A DNA stretch of 64,000 bases, taken from contig CAMDKO010000001.1 of NCBI GenBank assembly GCA_945901155.1, forward strand, positions 32,948 through 96,947. Direction: 5' to 3'. The stretch is from Pedobacter schmidteae. Its GTDB lineage: Bacteria > Bacteroidota > Bacteroidia > Sphingobacteriales > Sphingobacteriaceae. A program made the translations under genes and the position numbers. Shown here in pieces: positions 1 to 11,151 of this stretch. The notes below the pieces were generated by a model that had not been told where the DNA came from, made no database searches, and saw nothing but the letters and a program-made list of their open reading frames with translations. Positions within the stretch are counted from its first letter, which is position 1. Each line of letters opens with the position of its first letter.

Positions 1-2
1 TT

Positions 3-479
3 ATGAAACTTAAGGTTGTGGAACCTTTAAATACACTATTTAAAGATGAAGTTAGAAGAGTTGGTAAAACATTAGGTATGGATAGTGCGCTGTTAGGCAG
101 ACATCCATTTCCAGGACCAGGCCTAGCAATTCGAATTTTAGATGATATTACCCCAGAGAAGGTAGCTATTCTTCAGGAAGCCGATGCTATTTATATCAAT
201 AACCTTAAATCTTCAGGATGGTATGATAAAGTCTGGCAGGCAGGTGCTATATTCTTGCCTGTGCAATCTGTTGGGGTTATGGGCGATGAAAGAACCTATG
301 AGCACGTGATCTGTTTAAGGGCTGTAAGTTCTGTGGATGGGATGACTGCAGATTGGAGTCATTTGCCATACGATCTTCTTGCTAAGATATCCAATGAAAT
401 AATTAATAATGTAAAAGGAATTAACAGAGTTGTGTATGATATTAGTTCCAAACCGCCTGCGACTATTGAGTGGGAATAA
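3..479 (+). CDS. guaA: GMP synthase (glutamine-hydrolysing), C-terminal part, truncated by window edge
   Basis: C-terminal GMP synthase motifs [12 protein letters not shown] and ...KPPATIEWE at the stop. Confidence 0.96.
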   Translation: MKLKVVEPLNTLFKDEVRRVGKTLGMDSALLGRHPFPGPGLAIRILDDITPEKVAILQEADAIYINNLKSSGWYDKVWQAGAIFLPVQSVGVMGDERTYEHVICLRAVSSVDGMTADWSHLPYDLLAKISNEIINNVKGINRVVYDISSKPPATIEWE

Positions 480-1677
480 TTTTGTAATACTATTGAGCAT
501 ACTGATTTTTTTATCTGCATGCTCAAAAAAGATTACAGCTCCAAAGCCGGTTGAAATAACTTCGCCAGTAGAAAGAGAGAAACAGAAAGAAATTGTACCT
601 GTAAAAAAGCAAACAAATCATTCAATAGCTCTTTTACTGCCATTTGAATTAAATTCCATCAATCTTAAGACTGCTGGACGTAAGGATGTTGCAAAAGCTG
701 ATCTGGCGATAGATTTTTATCAGGGTTTTAAGCTTGCTCTCGACTCACTTATCATAAACGGTCATCAATTTAATCTTCAGGTATTTGATACACAAAGTCA
801 GGAAACCAGAGTGGTCAACCTGGCTATGGCTAATTCGGTAAGAAGTAACGACTTGATCATTGGTCCTGTTTTTCCGGATGCAATCAAGACCTTTGCTGAT
901 TTTTCGGAATTAGGCCAGACTTTACAGATCTCACCTTTGGCTGCATCGATGCCGGCTGAATTCAATAATCCAGGACTCGTTACTGTAAATAATACTATTA
1001 ATCAGCATGGGCAGAAAATAGCTGAATTTATACATCTGAATTATACACCTGAATTGGTCAACGTACTATTGATTAATACTCAAAAGACAGAGGATGCAAA
1101 GTTTTCTTCCTTTTTCAAGAGCTCTTTGACCAAGATGTCGGGAGGGAAGTTTCGTATTATTGAAAGGCCCACTGCTATTGCTATTGAAAGCTATTTGGAT
1201 CCTTCAAAAATTAACCTGGTTATCATTTCATCAGCTGATAGGTTATTTCTTCTGCCGGTAATAGATAAACTGTATAAACTGGTAAATCAAAGGTATAAGA
1301 TTGAGTTATTTGGACACCCCAGCTGGATCAAAGCCAGCTATTTAAGTCAAGAAAAGATGCAGGCTCTTAAATCCCGAATCTCTACTTCATATTTTGTGAA
1401 TTATAAAGCACAGAATGTTAAAAATTTCATTGCACGCTATCGTGATGAGTATAGTATTGAGCCCTCAGAGTATTCATTTAAAGGGTTTGATATTGGTTAT
1501 TATTTTGGAGGATTACTTGAAAAGTATGGAAAAGATTATGCAAATCATCTGGAGGATAACAATTATCAAGGCCTGCATACTGTTTTTAAGTTTTCTAAAG
1601 ATCCAAAATTTGGATATATCAATAATGAGCTAATATTGCTCAGGTATACTAATTTTGAACTTCAGCCGGTAAAATGA
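466..1677 (+). CDS. Lipoprotein; periplasmic-binding / ABC substrate-binding-like protein
   Basis: ORF track 430..1677. The in-frame TTG at 466 gives a lipoprotein signal ([19 protein letters not shown]) and less overlap with guaA. The body resembles a type 1 periplasmic-binding fold ([11 protein letters not shown]...GFKLALD...IIGPVFPD). Confidence 0.7.
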   Translation: MSGNNFVILLSILIFLSACSKKITAPKPVEITSPVEREKQKEIVPVKKQTNHSIALLLPFELNSINLKTAGRKDVAKADLAIDFYQGFKLALDSLIINGHQFNLQVFDTQSQETRVVNLAMANSVRSNDLIIGPVFPDAIKTFADFSELGQTLQISPLAASMPAEFNNPGLVTVNNTINQHGQKIAEFIHLNYTPELVNVLLINTQKTEDAKFSSFFKSSLTKMSGGKFRIIERPTAIAIESYLDPSKINLVIISSADRLFLLPVIDKLYKLVNQRYKIELFGHPSWIKASYLSQEKMQALKSRISTSYFVNYKAQNVKNFIARYRDEYSIEPSEYSFKGFDIGYYFGGLLEKYGKDYANHLEDNNYQGLHTVFKFSKDPKFGYINNELILLRYTNFELQPVK

Positions 1678-2855
1678 GATCAGAACAGCAGCTCAGATCC
1701 TTTATTAAGGTTCTCAATACTTACCCTGGAGATAGGCCTATTACTAAATTTCTGCCAGATTTTTTTAAGAAAAATAAGCAGATGGGCTCAACAGATCGCC
1801 GATCAGCATCCAGGTTGTTGTACAATTATTTCAGATTAGGAAGGGCCTTTTCAGATAAAACAACCGAGCAAAGACTTTTCCTTGCAGAGTTCTTGTGCAC
1901 TTCGGCACACAATGCTTTTCTTCAACATTTTCGTCCTGATTTGAATGATAAAATGGATTTGTCGCTTCATGAAAAGCTGAAGTATGCTGAAGTAAATGAA
2001 GGATTGATATTAACCGATGTTTTCCCTTTTACAAGTCACTTGTCTGATGGGATTGACGAAAATCAATTTCTTTCCTCTTTGTTTATCCAGCCTGACCTAT
2101 TTATTCGGGTAAATTCTGCAGCACTGTCCAATGTTTTGAAAATAATCCTTGAAAGTGGTATTGAATACAAACAAATTGGAGATTTTACCATTGTTTTGCC
2201 AAATGGAACCAACCTAGGTTCATTATTTCCAGATTCAAATTATTCTGTTAAACCATTTGAAGTTCAGGATCTTTCTTCTCAGCATACCTTGAACTATTTC
2301 AAGCCAAAGCGTTATGAACATTGGTGGGATGCCTGTGCAGCTTCAGGTGGTAAATCATTGTTATTGTTTTCTGAACAGCCTGATATTAAGCTTGTGGTTT
2401 CAGATATCCGAGAAAGTGTATTAGATAATCTGGATGAACGATTTATTGCAGCAGGGTTACGAAACTTTCAAAAGAAATTAATTGATCTTACAACAAATCC
2501 TGATCCTGAACTCCATCATTATGAGTTTGATGGCATCATTTTGGATGCTCCTTGCAGTGGTTCAGGAACATGGGGAAGAACTCCTGAAATGATTAGTCAG
2601 TTTGAAGAATATAAAATCAAGGGATTTCAAAACTTGCAAAAGACTATTGCCGGAAATACAATTAAGTATCTTAAATCTGGTAAACCTCTGATCTATATAA
2701 CCTGCTCAGTTTTCAGAGAGGAAAATGAAGATATCGTCAGTTTTCTTCAGTCTGAACATGGAATGAAGCTAGAAGCTTTAGAATTGATCAATGGCTACAA
2801 GAGAAAGGCGGATACCATGTTTGTTGCCCGCTTAATTAAGCCTGATAACCAATAA
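1674..2855 (+). CDS. RsmB/NOP2-family RNA (cytosine-5) methyltransferase
   Basis: DAPCSGSGTWGRTPE and ITCSVFREENE motifs of RNA m5C methyltransferases. Overlaps the upstream stop by 4 nt (ATGA). Confidence 0.88.
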   Translation: MRSEQQLRSFIKVLNTYPGDRPITKFLPDFFKKNKQMGSTDRRSASRLLYNYFRLGRAFSDKTTEQRLFLAEFLCTSAHNAFLQHFRPDLNDKMDLSLHEKLKYAEVNEGLILTDVFPFTSHLSDGIDENQFLSSLFIQPDLFIRVNSAALSNVLKIILESGIEYKQIGDFTIVLPNGTNLGSLFPDSNYSVKPFEVQDLSSQHTLNYFKPKRYEHWWDACAASGGKSLLLFSEQPDIKLVVSDIRESVLDNLDERFIAAGLRNFQKKLIDLTTNPDPELHHYEFDGIILDAPCSGSGTWGRTPEMISQFEEYKIKGFQNLQKTIAGNTIKYLKSGKPLIYITCSVFREENEDIVSFLQSEHGMKLEALELINGYKRKADTMFVARLIKPDNQ

Positions 2856-2860
2856 ATCAA

Positions 2861-3430
2861 TTACAAGCCCGTATTATTTCTAAACAGCTTTATGGCAATA
2901 GCCAAAAGGATGATTCCGAATGCTTTACGCATGATATTTAAGCCGGTTTTTCCTAGTATTTTTTCCAGATAGATGGTATTCTTTAATACAATGTATACAA
3001 AGATCATATTTAGGATTATTCCTACAATTATATTTTGAGTCGCATATTCCGATTTTAAAGATAGGAGGGTGGTTAGTGTTCCTGAACCTGCAATCAAGGG
3101 AAATGCAAGCGGAACAATAGACGCACTTTCTGGAGCTTCTTCCTTAAATAAATTAATTCCTAATATCATTTCCATTGCAATAATAAAGATTACCACAGAA
3201 CCGGCAATCGCAAAAGAAGAAATATCAAGCCCGATTATTTTTAGCATTTCTTCTCCAATAAAGAGAAAAAATATCATGAGCAGTAGTGCTACAATAGATG
3301 CTTTTTCTGATTGGATATGCCCAACTTTATTACGCAGAGAGATTACAACTGGAATTGAACCCAGAATATCAATGATAGCAAAAAGTATCATTGTAACGGA
3401 TAGAATCTGGTTATAGTTGAAATTTTCCAT
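2861..3430 (-). CDS. MarC family integral membrane protein
   Basis: 189-aa multi-TM protein with PLAFPLIAGSGTLTTLLSL, the MarC signature. Confidence 0.88.
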   Translation of the reverse strand: MENFNYNQILSVTMILFAIIDILGSIPVVISLRNKVGHIQSEKASIVALLLMIFFLFIGEEMLKIIGLDISSFAIAGSVVIFIIAMEMILGINLFKEEAPESASIVPLAFPLIAGSGTLTTLLSLKSEYATQNIIVGIILNMIFVYIVLKNTIYLEKILGKTGLNIMRKAFGIILLAIAIKLFRNNTGL

Positions 3431-3480
3431 CCTTGTGATTCTTTATTTTTTTTAATAGTATGTATCGGAATTTATTTCCA

Positions 3481-3528
3481 CTAATTAAAAAAAGGTCTCA
3501 GAAATTTCTGAAACCTTTTTTTAATTAG
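3481..3528. terminator. Bidirectional intrinsic terminator (near-perfect 48-bp palindrome)
   Basis: ctaattaaaaaaaggtctcagaaatttctgaaacctttttttaattag, between a CDS start and a CDS stop on the minus strand. Confidence 0.85.
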
Positions 3529-3538
3529 TGGATTTAGA

Positions 3539-5014
3539 CTACTCTCTGTCTTTTTCAACAATTTTTCCGTCTCTCAGTTCACGAATTTTACTGTGTTTTT
3601 TGCCATAGATGAAATAGATAATCACACCAAGTGTCATCCAAATTCCTAGACGGTACCAGCTTTCTGCCGGTAAAGTGTACATTAAATACACACAAACTAT
3701 AATTCCCATTACAGGTACAAAAGGCACCCATGGAGTTCTAAATGGTCTGACCACATCTGGCAGTGATTTACGTAGAACCATGATTCCGATACATACTAAG
3801 GTAAAAGCGAACAATGTGCCGATACTTACCATATGTCCTAAATCTGAAACGGGCACTAAGCCAGCAAAAAGACTTACAAAAACAAGGAAGAATAAATTAG
3901 TTTTCCATGGGGTGCGGAAACTAGGATGAACTGCTGCAAAGAATTTTGGCAATAGACCATCTTTAGCCATTGTGAAAAATACACGTGACTGGCCCATAAG
4001 CATTACTAGAATAACTGAGGTATATCCGGCAAGGATTGCAATGATTAAAGCATCTTGTAAATAGGTATAACCAGTCATAGCAAAAGCTGTAGCTGCAGGT
4101 TTTGCATCGCCAGCAAAGTCTTTATAATTAACAAGACCTGTCATTACGTGAGCAAATAGTACATAAAGAATAGTACAAACAATCAGTGAACCTAATATTC
4201 CAATTGGCATGCCTTTTTGAGGATTTTTAGCTTCCTGAGCTGCAGTTGATACCGCATCAAAACCAATAAAGGCAAAGAATACTACCGCTGCCCCTGTTGA
4301 AATACCTGTCCATCCAAAATTTTCAAATTTACCAGTGTTTTCTGGAATATAGGGTACATAATTGTCGGGATTAATATGACTCCATCCTAAAATGATGAAT
4401 ATTAATACGACTGTTACCTTTAAAATGACCAGGAAGTTATTCATATTCGCAGATCCCTGAGTACCACGAATCAATACCAGAGAAAGAACACTGACAATAA
4501 AAATGGCTGGTAAATTAATTATACCGCCATTAATTAAGGTTCCATCTCCCAATTTCATAGTTTCCCATGGGGATACAATGAATTCATGCGGGAGATTAAT
4601 ATTGTATTTGTGAAGGAGTTCTAACAGGTATCTTGACCAGCTTACAGCTACAGTAGCAGCTCCTAAAGCATATTCAAGAACTAGGTCCCAACCGATGACC
4701 CAGGCCATAAACTCACCCATTGTAGCATAAGAATAGGTGTATGCACTTCCAGCAACTGGAATCATGGATGCAAATTCTGCATAACAAAGTCCGGCAAATG
4801 CACAGGCAAAAGCAGCTAGAGCAAATGAGATGGTAACTGCCGGACCTGCATTCTCTGCAGCAGCAATTCCTGTGAGCGAAAATAATCCGGCACCAATAAT
4901 TGCACCTATTCCTAAAGCAACCAGATTTACACTGCTTAACGATCGTTTTAATGTGCCTTCACCTGTCTCATTTGATTCGAACATTAACTGTTCGATAGAT
5001 TTTTTGTGGAACAT
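3539..5014 (-). CDS. APC-family amino acid permease
   Basis: 491 aa, many TM segments, GIGAIIGAGLFSLTGIAAAENAGPAV and FFAFIGFDAVSTAAQEAKNPQKGMPIGI motifs. Confidence 0.92.
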   Translation of the reverse strand: MFHKKSIEQLMFESNETGEGTLKRSLSSVNLVALGIGAIIGAGLFSLTGIAAAENAGPAVTISFALAAFACAFAGLCYAEFASMIPVAGSAYTYSYATMGEFMAWVIGWDLVLEYALGAATVAVSWSRYLLELLHKYNINLPHEFIVSPWETMKLGDGTLINGGIINLPAIFIVSVLSLVLIRGTQGSANMNNFLVILKVTVVLIFIILGWSHINPDNYVPYIPENTGKFENFGWTGISTGAAVVFFAFIGFDAVSTAAQEAKNPQKGMPIGILGSLIVCTILYVLFAHVMTGLVNYKDFAGDAKPAATAFAMTGYTYLQDALIIAILAGYTSVILVMLMGQSRVFFTMAKDGLLPKFFAAVHPSFRTPWKTNLFFLVFVSLFAGLVPVSDLGHMVSIGTLFAFTLVCIGIMVLRKSLPDVVRPFRTPWVPFVPVMGIIVCVYLMYTLPAESWYRLGIWMTLGVIIYFIYGKKHSKIRELRDGKIVEKDRE

Positions 5015-5180
5015 ACGAATTGGTTTAGTTAATATAGTTTATGTGAAAGTATGATTTAAACAGATTTCAAACGTAATTAATTAAAGTGGTATTATGAAAC
5101 CCGATTGATTGTGCCAATTGGGCAAGGAATACAATTAATTAGTAAGCTTATTAGCTGAGTAGCTTAGTTATTCAGTTAAC

Positions 5181-5213
5181 ACAAAAGGGAACTCAAATTG
5201 AATTCCCTTTTGT
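5181..5213. terminator. Intrinsic terminator downstream of hppA
   Basis: Perfect stem ACAAAAGGGAA...TTCCCTTTTGT just after the hppA stop (minus strand). Confidence 0.8.
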
Positions 5214-5220
5214 ATGTATA

Positions 5221-7491
5221 TTACCTTCTGATTGTATCAGTCTTATTTACAATGGTATCGATGGTTGTATTACCAGCCTGATCTTCAGATTTGATCACTT
5301 TTATTTCTTTTTGAACTTCAACAGTTACCTTATGACTCAAGCCAGCAGAAATATGAGGGGCAATGATCAAGGATACGATTGACATAAGTTTGATTAAAAT
5401 GTTCATTGAAGGGCCTGATGTATCTTTGAATGGATCTCCAACAGTATCTCCTGTAACAGAAGCTTTATGTGGTTCAGATTTTTTGTAGTACATCTCACCA
5501 TCGATCTCAACACCTTTTTCAAAAGATTTTTTTGCATTATCCCATGCACCACCTGCATTAGACTGAAACATACCCATCAATACACCTGAAACAGTAACAC
5601 CTGCTAATAGTCCGCCTAAAACCTCAGGTCCAAAAGAAAATCCGATTATGATTGGAACGATAAGGGCAATTGCACCAGGTAACATCATTTCACGAATGGA
5701 TGCTTTTGTTGAAATAGCCACACATTTTTCATATTCAGGTTTTGCTTTGTATTCCATGATTCCGGGAATTTCACGAAACTGTCTGCGCACTTCATTCACC
5801 ATGTCCATAGCTGCTCTGCCCACTGCAGAGATACAAAGTGCTGAGAAAATAAATGGAATCATACCTCCAACAAATAATCCTGCAAGTACGTCTGCTTTAT
5901 AAATATCAATATGATCTATACCGGCAACACCAACAAATGCAGCAAATAATGCAAGTGATGTTAATGCAGCAGAAGCAATTGCAAAACCTTTTCCTGTTGC
6001 CGCAGTAGTATTACCAACAGCATCCAGGTTATCAGTACGATCTCTAACCTCCGAAGGCAATCCACTCATCTCGGCTATACCACCTGCGTTATCTGCAATA
6101 GGACCAAAAGCGTCGATAGATAATTGCATAGCAGTGGTAGCCATCATTCCTGCTGCAGCAATTGCTACACCATAAAATCCTGCGAAATAGAAAGATCCGT
6201 AAATACCAGCAGCAAGCACCAGGATAGGAGCAACTGTTGATTCCATTCCTACGGCTAAACCTGAAATGATATTGGTTGCATGACCTGTTGAAGATTGCTT
6301 GATTATACTAAGAACTGGACGTTTACCCATTGCTGTGTAATATTCAGTGATTAGACTCATTAATGTACCTACAACCAGTCCTACAATGATGGAATAAAAT
6401 ACATCCATACTTGTAAAGGCAATTGCTCCTTCTTTTAAGGTGCCACCTACCATATCTCTGCTCATAAACATTTCGCCAGCAGGCAACATCCATTTTACTG
6501 CAAAGAAAGAAACAATAGCAGTTAATATAATTGAAGACCAGTTACCCATGTTCAACGCATTTTGCACACTGTCAGTTTCTTTACTGATTCTTACAAATGT
6601 CGTAGCAACAATTGATAATATTAATCCAAGGCCAGCAATTAGCATTGGCAATAAGATTGGAGCAATTCCTCCAAAATTATCGATAGAAACAATTTCACGA
6701 CCAAGGATCATGGTTGCTAATATAGTTGCAACATAAGATCCAAATAAATCGGCACCCATACCTGCTACGTCACCAACGTTATCACCAACATTATCAGCAA
6801 TAGTTGCAGGATTTCTTACATCATCTTCTGGGATACCTGCTTCAACTTTACCCACAAGATCAGCACCTACATCGGCAGCTTTAGTATAAATACCACCACC
6901 AACACGCGCGAACAATGCAATAGACTCTGCACCAAGTGAAAAACCAGCTAAAACTTCGAGCGCTTTTTCCATCTCTTTTCCATTCACACTGCCACCCGTA
7001 TTTACAACATACATATTATAAAATACAATAAATAAGCTTCCAAGCCCTAAAACAGCAAGACCAGCAACACCAATTCCCATTACACTCCCACCTGTGAAAG
7101 AAACCTGTAGTGCTTTTGCTAAGCTTGTACGTGCAGCCTGAGTAGTACGAACATTTGCCTTAGTGGCAATGTTCATTCCTATATAACCTGCAAGGGCTGA
7201 GGTAAATGCACCAATAACAAATGAAATTGCAATTACCCAGCTTGAAGTTTCAACCAGTGTACCGGAATAAGCTAACAGAATGGCTGCGATTACTGAAAAA
7301 TATCCAAGTACCTTCCACTCAGCTTTAAGAAAAGCCATAGCTCCATCGGCAATATATCCTGAAAGTCGTTGCATGTTTTCATCACCAGGATCCTGTTTAG
7401 TAACCCAGGCTGATTTTATAGCCATAATTACGATGCCAAAAATCCCCATCGCCGGTATTAAATAAATCAAATTGTTTTGTAAAAACTCCAT
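5221..7491 (-). CDS. hppA: Membrane-bound (Na+ or H+) translocating pyrophosphatase, probably K+-dependent type
   Basis: 756 aa. [24 protein letters not shown] and [12 protein letters not shown] motifs. Ala in [18 protein letters not shown] is the K+-dependent marker. Confidence 0.96.
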   Translation of the reverse strand: MEFLQNNLIYLIPAMGIFGIVIMAIKSAWVTKQDPGDENMQRLSGYIADGAMAFLKAEWKVLGYFSVIAAILLAYSGTLVETSSWVIAISFVIGAFTSALAGYIGMNIATKANVRTTQAARTSLAKALQVSFTGGSVMGIGVAGLAVLGLGSLFIVFYNMYVVNTGGSVNGKEMEKALEVLAGFSLGAESIALFARVGGGIYTKAADVGADLVGKVEAGIPEDDVRNPATIADNVGDNVGDVAGMGADLFGSYVATILATMILGREIVSIDNFGGIAPILLPMLIAGLGLILSIVATTFVRISKETDSVQNALNMGNWSSIILTAIVSFFAVKWMLPAGEMFMSRDMVGGTLKEGAIAFTSMDVFYSIIVGLVVGTLMSLITEYYTAMGKRPVLSIIKQSSTGHATNIISGLAVGMESTVAPILVLAAGIYGSFYFAGFYGVAIAAAGMMATTAMQLSIDAFGPIADNAGGIAEMSGLPSEVRDRTDNLDAVGNTTAATGKGFAIASAALTSLALFAAFVGVAGIDHIDIYKADVLAGLFVGGMIPFIFSALCISAVGRAAMDMVNEVRRQFREIPGIMEYKAKPEYEKCVAISTKASIREMMLPGAIALIVPIIIGFSFGPEVLGGLLAGVTVSGVLMGMFQSNAGGAWDNAKKSFEKGVEIDGEMYYKKSEPHKASVTGDTVGDPFKDTSGPSMNILIKLMSIVSLIIAPHISAGLSHKVTVEVQKEIKVIKSEDQAGNTTIDTIVNKTDTIRR

Positions 7492-7768
7492 GGATAATGC
7501 TTTGTTTATATTCGTTATATTTTCTTATACAATCGGCAAAAATAGCAGGCTTATTCTATTAATCAAACACTGAAATTCATATTCAATCATATTTCTTCAT
7601 TGTTGGATTCATAGTATCTGATTATGAGTTAGTTATGTAAATTATTTATTTGAGTTTTTTGTGCTTTTTTTTTAACTAAATAAAGAATAATTGGATTTTG
7701 AATAATTTTATTGATTACAGATATTTTTTTAATGTAAGTTTAATTTTAAATCAAAACTCAATATTAAT

Positions 7769-9190
7769 ATGAATGAAACTTTAGACCCAAATGAAATGAA
7801 GCGAGAGCTCGGTCTTCTGGACGCAACATTACTGGTTGCAGGTACTATGATCGGCTCCGGAATTTTTATTGTTGCAGCTGATATTACTCGAAATGTCGGT
7901 TCTGCCGGATGGCTGATTGCTGTTTGGTTAATTACCGGATTAATGACCTTAATTGCAGCGGTTAGTTATGGAGAACTCAGTGCAATGTTTCCTAAAGCTG
8001 GTGGACAGTATGTTTATCTGAAAGAAGCATACAACCCATTAGTGGGGTTTTTATATGGCTGGAGTTTCTTTGCTATAATACAAACGGGTACTATAGCAGC
8101 GGTTGGAGTGGCTTTTTCAAAGTTTACCGCATATTTATGGCCTCAGGTTAGTGAAGATCTTATACTACTTACCCTGGGTTCAGTCAAAATATCAGCAGCT
8201 CAGGTTCTGGCAATTGCTATAATTATCTTGCTTACCTATATCAATACAAAAGGAGTTAAAGGTGGTAAAATGATTCAAACTTCATTTACCCTAACCAAAT
8301 TGGTTAGCCTTTTTGGTCTAATCGTCTTTGGATTTATTGTCATGAAGCCTGAAATATGGACATCTAACTGGGAGAATGCATGGAGCATGCAAAAAATAAG
8401 CCCTGATGGCACATTTCAGTCGCTTACCATTGCTGCCGCTCTCGGTGCGGTAGCTGCCGCCATGGTTGGTTCGATATTTAGCAGTGATTCATGGAATAAC
8501 GTGACCTTCATTGCCGGAGAGGTTAGAAATCCAAAGAGAAATATTGGATTGAGCTTATTTTTGGGTACACTGATTGTAACCATTATATATATACTTGCAA
8601 ATCTTGTTTATTTGGCAGTTCTGCCTTTAGGAGAGATTGCATACGCAGAAAAAGACAGGGTTGCTGTTGCTGCTTCAAGTGTGATATTCGGTAATGTTGG
8701 AACAGTAATTATTGCACTTATGATTATGGTATCTACCTTTGGTTGTAATAATGGATTAATTTTAGCCGGAGCCCGCGTTTACCATACCATGGCAAATGAT
8801 GGTTTATTCTTTAAAAAGACAGCTAGTTTAAATAAACATGCCGTTCCTGAATTCGGATTATGGTTACAATGTCTGGTGGCATCTGCATTATGTTTGAGTG
8901 GAAAATATGGGGATCTGCTCGATATGATTTCTTTTGTAGTGGTCATTTTTTATGTGTTGACAATTTTGGGAATCTATATCTTAAGAGTTAAACGGCCAGA
9001 GGCAGAAAGACCTTACAAAGCATTTGGTTATCCTTTTCTTCCAGCATTATACATTATCATGGGAATCAGCTTTTGTACTTTACTTATTATTTACAAGCCC
9101 AATTTTACTTGGCCCGGACTGATCATTGTATTAACAGGCGTACCTATTTATTATATGTGGAAAGCATTGGATAAAAATAAGAGTAGTTAA
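7769..9190 (+). CDS. APC-family amino acid permease
   Basis: LLVAGTMIGSGIFIVAADI...GELSAMFPKAGGQYVYLKEAY motif, about 12 TM segments. Confidence 0.92.
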   Translation: MNETLDPNEMKRELGLLDATLLVAGTMIGSGIFIVAADITRNVGSAGWLIAVWLITGLMTLIAAVSYGELSAMFPKAGGQYVYLKEAYNPLVGFLYGWSFFAIIQTGTIAAVGVAFSKFTAYLWPQVSEDLILLTLGSVKISAAQVLAIAIIILLTYINTKGVKGGKMIQTSFTLTKLVSLFGLIVFGFIVMKPEIWTSNWENAWSMQKISPDGTFQSLTIAAALGAVAAAMVGSIFSSDSWNNVTFIAGEVRNPKRNIGLSLFLGTLIVTIIYILANLVYLAVLPLGEIAYAEKDRVAVAASSVIFGNVGTVIIALMIMVSTFGCNNGLILAGARVYHTMANDGLFFKKTASLNKHAVPEFGLWLQCLVASALCLSGKYGDLLDMISFVVVIFYVLTILGIYILRVKRPEAERPYKAFGYPFLPALYIIMGISFCTLLIIYKPNFTWPGLIIVLTGVPIYYMWKALDKNKSS

Positions 9191-9219
9191 AAGAGTTAAT
9201 TTTATTTAATCCTTATTTT

Positions 9220-9253
9220 AAAGAACCGGCACATTTTTTATGGCCGGTTCTTT
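9220..9253 (+). terminator. Intrinsic terminator after amino acid permease
   Basis: AAAGAACCGGC-acattttttatg-GCCGGTTCTTT hairpin. Confidence 0.85.
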
Positions 9254-9304
9254 GTTTTATTGCAAGCTGAAATGGATGTTTAGTGTATCAGCTAACCTTA
9301 GTAT

Positions 9305-9470
9305 TTAAATCCTTAAAGCATAGGCGCCATCGGCTTTTTTACGATTTATGAAGGCAATCTCTAGCCACTGGGGCTCATATAAATTCTTGATGAAACGATC
9401 AAGGACGGCTGTTTGTTTACCTTTTGCATGATATTATCAAAAGGAATCCATAAAAAGAATACTAATTCTA
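9305..9470 (-). pseudogene. Frameshifted coding remnant of unknown family
   Basis: Minus strand: LELVFFLWIPFDNIMQ in one frame continues, after a shift at CAAAAGGTAAA, as KGKQTAVLDRFIKNLYEPQWLEIAFINRKKADGAYALRI* in another. Confidence 0.5.
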
Positions 9471-9473
9471 ATT

Positions 9474-10784
9474 TTAAATAATTTCTGCTACTACAAAGGT
9501 GCTGCCACCGATAAAAATAAGGTCATTATTTCCCGCATTTTTTTTTGCTTGTTCAAAGGCGCTTTGTACTGTTGGATAAAAAGCACCAGTTAGTCCCAAT
9601 TTACCTGCTTCTAATTGTAGGTCGATTGCCGGCATTGCTCTGGGAATAGTTGGCTGGCAGAAATAATAAAATGCTTTTTGAGGTAATAGGCTTAAAATTT
9701 TGGAAATTTCCTTGTCTTTCACCATTCCAATAACCATATGGAGATCTTTGTGAGGTGTTAAATTGATATTTTTCATTACCTCCCTGATTCCATCTTCATT
9801 GTGTCCGGTATCACAAATGATCAGTGGATTATAATTAAGTGTATGCCAGCGTCCCATCAAACCAGTTAGCTTTTTTACCTGCCTTAAAGCAGACAGAACA
9901 TCCTGATCATCTATTTGATAGCCCATAAGTATTAAGTGCTTTACAGCGCTTAATACGCCGGCTAGATTCTTTAATTGATAGCTTCCAGTAAGATCTAATT
10001 CAAGACTGTCAAAACTAAAAACAGGGTTATCGATAGTTGTTTTTTGTCTGATCTCTAATTTCAGCAATCCAGATGAGTTATTTTGTGTTTGAGACCTAAA
10101 TATGTCCCATTCATCACTTGCGAAAGTAAGACCTGAATTCATTTCCAATGCCTTATTGATGAATATATCTTCAACTTCATCTTGGCGTTGACTAACAACT
10201 ACTGGCACATTGTGTTTTATTATACCGGCTTTTTCAGATGCGATCTCATTTAAGGAATTCCCTAAAATATTCATGTGATCATAGCCAATATTACTGATCA
10301 CGCTCAATTCCGGATGAATCACATTGGTTGAATCAAGACGACCACCTAGCCCAACTTCGATGATTGCGACGTCTACCTGTTGTGCAGAAAAGTATTCAAA
10401 TGCCAAAGCTACAGTAACCTCAAAAAATGAGGGTTCCAATTCCTCAATATATTGCTGATGAGCTTCTATGAATTGAATCACTTCCATTTCAGCGATCATT
10501 TCTCCGTTTATCCGGATTCTCTCTCTGAAATCACGGAGATGCGGTGAGGTGTATAAGCCTGTTTTGTACCCCGCTTCCTGAAGTATGGCAGCCAGCATAT
10601 GCGAAGTTGAACCCTTGCCGTTGGTGCCACCAACATGAATAGATTTGAATTTTTCATGCGGATTTCCAAGTTCCTGACAGAATTTGATCGTATTCTTTAA
10701 TCCTGGTTTGATTGCACCTTTTCCATGACTACTGAACATAGGAAGCCTTGAATATAGATAGTGGAGAGTTTCAGGATAGTTCAT
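9474..10784 (-). CDS. folC: Bifunctional folylpolyglutamate synthase/dihydrofolate synthase
   Basis: HVGGTNGKGSTSHMLAAIL P-loop, YTSPHLRDFRERIRING, EVGLGGRLDSTNV. Confidence 0.96.
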   Translation of the reverse strand: MNYPETLHYLYSRLPMFSSHGKGAIKPGLKNTIKFCQELGNPHEKFKSIHVGGTNGKGSTSHMLAAILQEAGYKTGLYTSPHLRDFRERIRINGEMIAEMEVIQFIEAHQQYIEELEPSFFEVTVALAFEYFSAQQVDVAIIEVGLGGRLDSTNVIHPELSVISNIGYDHMNILGNSLNEIASEKAGIIKHNVPVVVSQRQDEVEDIFINKALEMNSGLTFASDEWDIFRSQTQNNSSGLLKLEIRQKTTIDNPVFSFDSLELDLTGSYQLKNLAGVLSAVKHLILMGYQIDDQDVLSALRQVKKLTGLMGRWHTLNYNPLIICDTGHNEDGIREVMKNINLTPHKDLHMVIGMVKDKEISKILSLLPQKAFYYFCQPTIPRAMPAIDLQLEAGKLGLTGAFYPTVQSAFEQAKKNAGNNDLIFIGGSTFVVAEII

Positions 10785-11151
10785 TAATGCCCTAATGATT
10801 TTGTTCTGCTAATATCCTGAAGAGAATCCTATTTTGGAAATGTAAGGTTAATTAAAATGGCCTGATGTTTAAAATATCTTCTGTGTCAGGAACTGTGAAA
10901 TTACTATTTTTCTGTATGTTATTAAAAAATCCGCTTGATACAAATTGAATCAACTGTTTATTTATTGAAGCTTATTTTTTGAACTTAGGAAACAAGATCA
11001 GGGATAAATAAGATAATCAGAAAAATCACGATTAACTTACTATAACTGTAGTTTTCAACTGTTTACAAATAACTAAAGAACATAGATATCGATGAATAGT
11101 TCTAATAAAATGGCAAATCGTTTATGGGGAAATAAAAAATCGGAGGCTGGT

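Noticed and set aside
3069-3416. 115-aa plus-strand ORF opposite the MarC gene
   Set aside because: Shadow frame of a multi-TM gene; no independent evidence.
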